Source: Malachius bipustulatus
Taxonomy: Eukaryota; Arthropoda; Insecta; Coleoptera; Melyridae
Assembly (NCBI GenBank): GCA_910589415.1
Contig: OU342638.1
Location: 32,895,579 to 32,959,578, forward strand
DNA: 64,000 bases
Direction of reading: 5' to 3'
The notes beneath the pieces were generated by a model. That model was given only the letters and a program-made list of their open reading frames with translations, searched no databases and was not told the DNA's origin. Positions 59,953 to 64,000 of this stretch are shown here, piece after piece (the stretch's first letter is position 1; each line of letters begins with the position of its first letter). A program made the translations under genes and the position numbers.

Positions 59953-60140
59953 GAATAGCCGGAGCGGCCACCCCTATCCGCTTCTGTTATCCTGGTATCG
60001 TTGTGGCGTTTCGCCTCTCTTGGCCGGCGATAGTGTATTATAGCTGCCTGCTGCAGTGGTCTCGCATTCGCAACTGAATTGCCGGTACAGCCACCCCTAC
60101 TCGCTTCTGTTATCCTGGTATCCTGGTGGCGTTTCGCGGA
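59953..60140 (+). repeat. ~123-bp duplication, GC-rich
   Basis: GAATAGCCGGAGCGGCCACC with CGCTTCTGTTATCCTGGTAT and GTGGCGTTTCGC at 59953-60014 is repeated as GAATTGCCGGTACAGCCACC with the same following words at 60076-60139. No gene was recognised. Confidence 0.7.
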
Positions 60141-60199
60141 AGCCTCGCAAGGCGCTTCTATAATACTCCTGCGCTTCTGCGCGCCTTACTCCTCACAAC

Positions 60200-62540
60200 T
60201 TCTAGCCTCCTATTACCCGAGACAGCGTTTAAGGTCCCTATTGTAAAAGTCCGATATGTAAATGAAATGATGATTATAATATACCTCCCTATAATACAGA
60301 GTGTCCGTTTTTGGAGCTTAAGCATGGGGATCTCGGTTGTTAAATGGGGGCAGCTGCACAATAGCCTTATTTAAGTATCTAGAAAAATTAGGAAAACTTC
60401 AGGCGTTGCTGAAATGTCCTGAAAAAGCTGCAAAATCGAGTTTTCACATTTTTGGCACATTATTTTTTTTTAATTAGATAATATTATTACATGCGCGATT
60501 ATGAAGCCATTATTCATTATTCATTCTTGTCATCGCCAAGTGAATAATGGCCATAATCGTGAATGTAATAACTATGCTTTTTCTACTCTTTTATATAACA
60601 AAAAAACAAATTTTAATCAAAATATTTTTTATTTATCTTGCTGCTTGGAACAACTTCCAGTACCGGAGTACCTACCGACTGCGCATGCGTGGGTATGAGA
60701 AATATCAGTTATCGTACTATTCACAGCTTTGCTCTGTTTATTAAATTTAAAGTTTTTGATTGCTCCACGAGTAAGGTTACTGGGGTGCGTCTGGTATCAT
60801 AAAATCATTTGAAAATGCTATTATCTCAGTACAGTACAATATCTCGAGTTGAAAGACAATTTCCCACTTGCAAAAAAATGGCACTTTCAGCTCTTGTTAT
60901 ATACCCAATACTGTTGTTTTGTTGTGGTAGTAGAGTTTAATATCGTTATAAAGAAATTTGGAGGGATACCTGATACCTAAATTGACAATTATTGCAATAA
61001 TGCTCGTCTTTTTGATAAATAATTCCAAATAACTTGATACTTGACTGTTTGTCTCTAATTAATATTTTTTCTGCTGCATTCTTCTGGAAACTTTTATAAC
61101 CAATACCTACATAAAAAAATACTAATACTTAACGGAGTTGCCTAATTTTTTTTCTTTAGGACCCCTCACCTATTATTGAGATTTAAGATTTAAAGTGTAT
61201 TGCAACTCCACCCGGTATATTTTCATTTTTCAATCTTGTCGAGTTTTTTTATGATATAAAATCGTAATCATCCTCTTATCGTCTAAGAATAATTCTTTAA
61301 TTGATTTCCTATATTCCTTGAGCCTTGGGCTTTAAAAAGGTAATTCATATTATTATTTTTGTATTGGTTTTTAGGTTCAAGGCTTATTTACCTAGAAACC
61401 AATACAAAAATAATAATATAATTCATCTATAAGGATAAGGCAAAAATTGGTTCAATATTTACAATTTTCGAAAAGTAATTCAAATATTATATTAATAATA
61501 GGCAACACGTAATACTTACCTGCCAACGGAAAGAAAATTTCCAGGCTCGTTATTGATCGTTTGAAGAAAAAGAAGATGAACGTCACGTCAAATATTCGAA
61601 TTATTATAGGCAACACAAAATACAATCTATTTTGAAAAAAACGCCTCAAAAGGTCGAAATGTTATGAAAACAGGACATAATCTTTCAAAAAATATGCAAA
61701 TAATTAATAAAAAAATAGAAAAATTATGTGCATTTTTAAACAGTAGGTTATAAACTTGCCATTATTATTATTATATGCAACGATTCTTAAACGGAGCTCT
61801 TTAATATTGTAACTCAACACGCAAACTGTCAAGGCCATCTTACGACAAAATAAAAAGAAGAATCATAATTTTATTGAGGTTAAGGATACTCAATTCAAGA
61901 GTGCTGAGTGAAAGTTTGCATTTCGATTATGCATGAGATTACTTTGTTGATCATCTGTAGTTAGTTAAATAATTATAAAATTCAATGAAAAATGATTTAT
62001 TTTCCTATTTTTAGAAGCTACAAAGTCAAGAATACTTAAATGGTAATTATCTTATTCCTGGTCATCAAGCAAACTCTTTCCATATGCTGCTGCATTTTTA
62101 TAAACACAAGCAGTAAGCACTAGACTAGCACTACTAGCACCAGCACTACAACAGTTCTAATCAGTACAGTAATAATTATTATTAACGAAACAAGACCATT
62201 ATTTCTATATAATGGCAGGATAATATATTATGCTGTCATATAAATATCAAAAATATCATTTTTTTAATTACGAGGTACTATTTCAAGTAGTAGTACCTTT
62301 TCATAGTGACTGGTGTAAATATATTCAGTCCAACTGATTCTGAATACGTTCCAATTATTAATTAATACTTTTTAGGTTTAAATTGGTCGTCAAAACAATC
62401 GACTATGACCGACATCCTCAGTTCGAGTTGAAAAATGTTGTTACGTTGACGTAACAAAGGACCTCTGCAAACGTAGTGAGCTAACGCTGTTTTTATCTTC
62501 GAACTTCGTTTCCCTTCGCTTTGTTACTAACAAAACGCAC
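60200..62540. other. AT-rich intergenic region, no gene recognised
   Basis: Apart from the hairpin at 61347-61419, no coding exon, repeat or RNA gene was recognised between paralogue 3 and the candidate fourth phosphatase exon. Confidence 0.45.
61347..61419. ncRNA. 29-bp-stem hairpin, candidate small-RNA precursor or MITE relic
   Basis: The left arm 61347-61375 and right arm 61391-61419 are inverted copies with 28 of 29 positions matching (core TTTTTGTATTGGTTT), separated by a 15-nt loop. Stem length and loop are compatible with a pre-miRNA, but the pairing is nearly perfect and the sequence matches no miRNA I know. Flanks show no clear target duplication. Transcription is unknown. Confidence 0.3.
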
Positions 62541-62543
62541 AAC

Positions 62544-62636
62544 ATGCCTGTACTAAGAACTTCTTTCATTCTAATTTGTTGCTTTACACTTCTGAGTGTA
62601 TGTAGAGGCCAAGCTGAATTGAAGTCTGTAGTGATT
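62544..62636 (+). CDS. probable first exon of a fourth secreted histidine phosphatase (partial)
   Basis: The ATG at 62544 opens a signal peptide (TSFILICCFTLLSVCRG), then QAELKSVVI, and is followed at once by GTAAGT, in phase 0. Length (31 codons) and the point of splicing match the first exons of the three upstream phosphatases (34-35 codons), where the next exon begins VFRHG or LFRHG. The second exon was not found before the window ends, and the intron runs into satellite DNA. Another secreted protein is possible, so the family assignment rests on position and exon design. Confidence 0.55.
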
Positions 62637-63117
62637 GTAAGTATTCTTCTATTATGTTACCTACTGTATATTGTATGTATAACCATATGTATTACTAGTA
62701 TTAATAGTTCAAGCAACTTTCACTCTTGATTAATTATTAATTAAAACGATACGTTAACTAACTGCACTTACGATTAAACCTTTTTTAGAAAACAATAACA
62801 AAAAATTTGTCATTACTGAATACTGATCTTGAAAATAGTATTCAACTCCTCATATTTTTGGGATTATTTTGAAATTCATCTCTTGTTTGTTTGCAATGAC
62901 AGAACCTGATACTTTATTTATTGACTTGTCATTTTGACATGTGTCGTATTTCGTGTCTAATATTTCCCTTGAAAGGTCTCACCAACTGCGAAAACTCTAA
63001 GAAAGGGTGACCACATCTACAGAGAACCGTATTCGATTCCCCAACAAGACGAAATATAATTTTTCTATTGGTATATTTTTAATTGTAATTTTTTCTTTTT
63101 TTATTTAATATTTTCTT

Positions 63118-64000
63118 TAGTCCGTTTCAATAGGGTTAGGAAACTTTGTGACCTGTTGGCTGTTTTGACAACCGAATCATTCTCATTGGTAATTTTATTT
63201 ATTTTGTGAGCTCAATAATAGCTAACTTTCTATAGTGTTTTGATAGATTTAGGACAGTTTTTGATCTGTCACGGTCAATAACATGTCAGCTCTATTGTTT
63301 GACAACTACAAGAGGTTCAAATGCATTTTCCAGGACTTTTTTTCAATAGATTTAGGAAACGTTGTGACCTGTTGGCTGTTTTGACAACTGAATCATTCTC
63401 ATTGGTAATTTTATTTATTTTGTGAGTTCAATAAGAGCTGACTTTCTATAGTGTTTTGATAGATTTAGGACAGTTTTTGATCTGTCACGGTCAATAACAT
63501 GTCAGCTCTATTGTTTGACAACTACAAGAGAATCAAATGCATTTTCCAGGACTTTTTTTTCAATAGATTTAGGAAAATTTGTGACCTGTTGGCTGCTTTG
63601 ACAACTGAATCATTCTCATTGGTAATTTTATTTATTTTGTGAGCTCAATAACAGCTGACGTTCTGTAGTGTTTTGATAGATTTAGGACAGTTTTTGATCT
63701 GTCACGGTCAATAACATGTCAGCTCTATTGTTTGACAACTACAAGAGACTCAAATGCATTTTCCAGGACTTTTTTTTCAATAGATTTAGGAAAATTTGTG
63801 ACCTGTTGGCTGCTTTGACAACTGAATCATTCTCATTGGTAATTTTATTTATTTTGTGAGCTCAATAACAGCTGACGTTCTGTAGTGTTTTGATAGATTT
63901 AGGACAGTTTTTGATCTGCCACGGTCAATAACATGTCAGCTCTATTGTTTGACAACTACAAGAGATTCAAATGTATTTTCCAGGACTTTTTTTTCCAATA
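63118..64000. repeat. ~217-bp tandem satellite, four or more units, running off the right edge
   Basis: GTGACCTGTTGGCTG starts at 63148, 63364, 63581 and 63798, giving steps of 216, 217 and 217 bp. Units share CATTCTCATTGGTAATTTTA, GTTTTTGATCTGTCACGGTC, AATAACATGTCAGCTCTATT and CATTTTCCAGGACTTTTTTT. Neighbouring units differ by only a few bases, pointing to recent expansion. The array probably lies in intron 1 of the candidate fourth phosphatase. Confidence 0.95.

Overview
The window is animal nuclear DNA, almost certainly from an insect. Genes are split by canonical GT-AG introns, many only about 50-58 nt long. The sequence is AT-rich and loaded with satellites, solo LTRs and decayed retroelements. 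The gene set is also arthropod: a secretin-class GPCR, a PEP-synthase/PigC-like phosphotransferase, and a tandem family of secreted histidine acid phosphatases of the 'venom acid phosphatase' type. The order (for example Hemiptera or Coleoptera) cannot be settled from sequence alone. No prokaryotic genes, operons, CRISPR arrays or rRNA were seen.

Layout. About 1-1130 is a degenerate short-motif repeat. Positions 1574-7473 (minus strand) hold seven phase-consistent exons of a class B1 GPCR; TM7 and the C-terminus lie off the left edge and the signal-peptide exon was not found. Its introns contain an 11-bp minisatellite and a ~155-bp tandem array. Positions 8450-10210 are a tandem array of decayed non-LTR reverse-transcriptase fragments. 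Positions 13054-21940 (plus) hold a complete gene of about 21 exons encoding roughly 1,330 aa, with an N-terminal hydrophobic anchor, a PPDK-type ATP-grasp region and a C-terminal phosphohistidine domain. It lacks the PEP-utilising TIM barrel, so its architecture is like rifampicin phosphotransferase/PigC. Its 2.8-kb third intron is packed with ACGT palindromes. Positions 22546-40500 are transposon territory: three solo LTRs of one family with perfect 4-bp target duplications, a 1.9-kb foldback element with ~770-bp arms, and a 5-kb array of ~342-bp satellite units. Positions 43019-59322 carry three complete secreted acid phosphatase paralogues with the same three-exon structure, and a probable fourth starts at 62544. 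A decayed Gypsy-type gag, embedded in ~300-bp repeats, sits between the first and second copies.

How the genes relate. Nothing suggests a shared pathway. The GPCR is a neuropeptide or hormone receptor, the ATP-grasp/His-domain enzyme would phosphorylate an unknown small molecule, and the phosphatase cluster looks like a recently expanded secreted family. Paralogues 2 and 3 share promoter sequence with paired GATA-type sites and an unusual TTGCCCRTYGAT vocabulary in intron 1. Paralogue 3 has lost an active-site arginine and may be a pseudo-enzyme.
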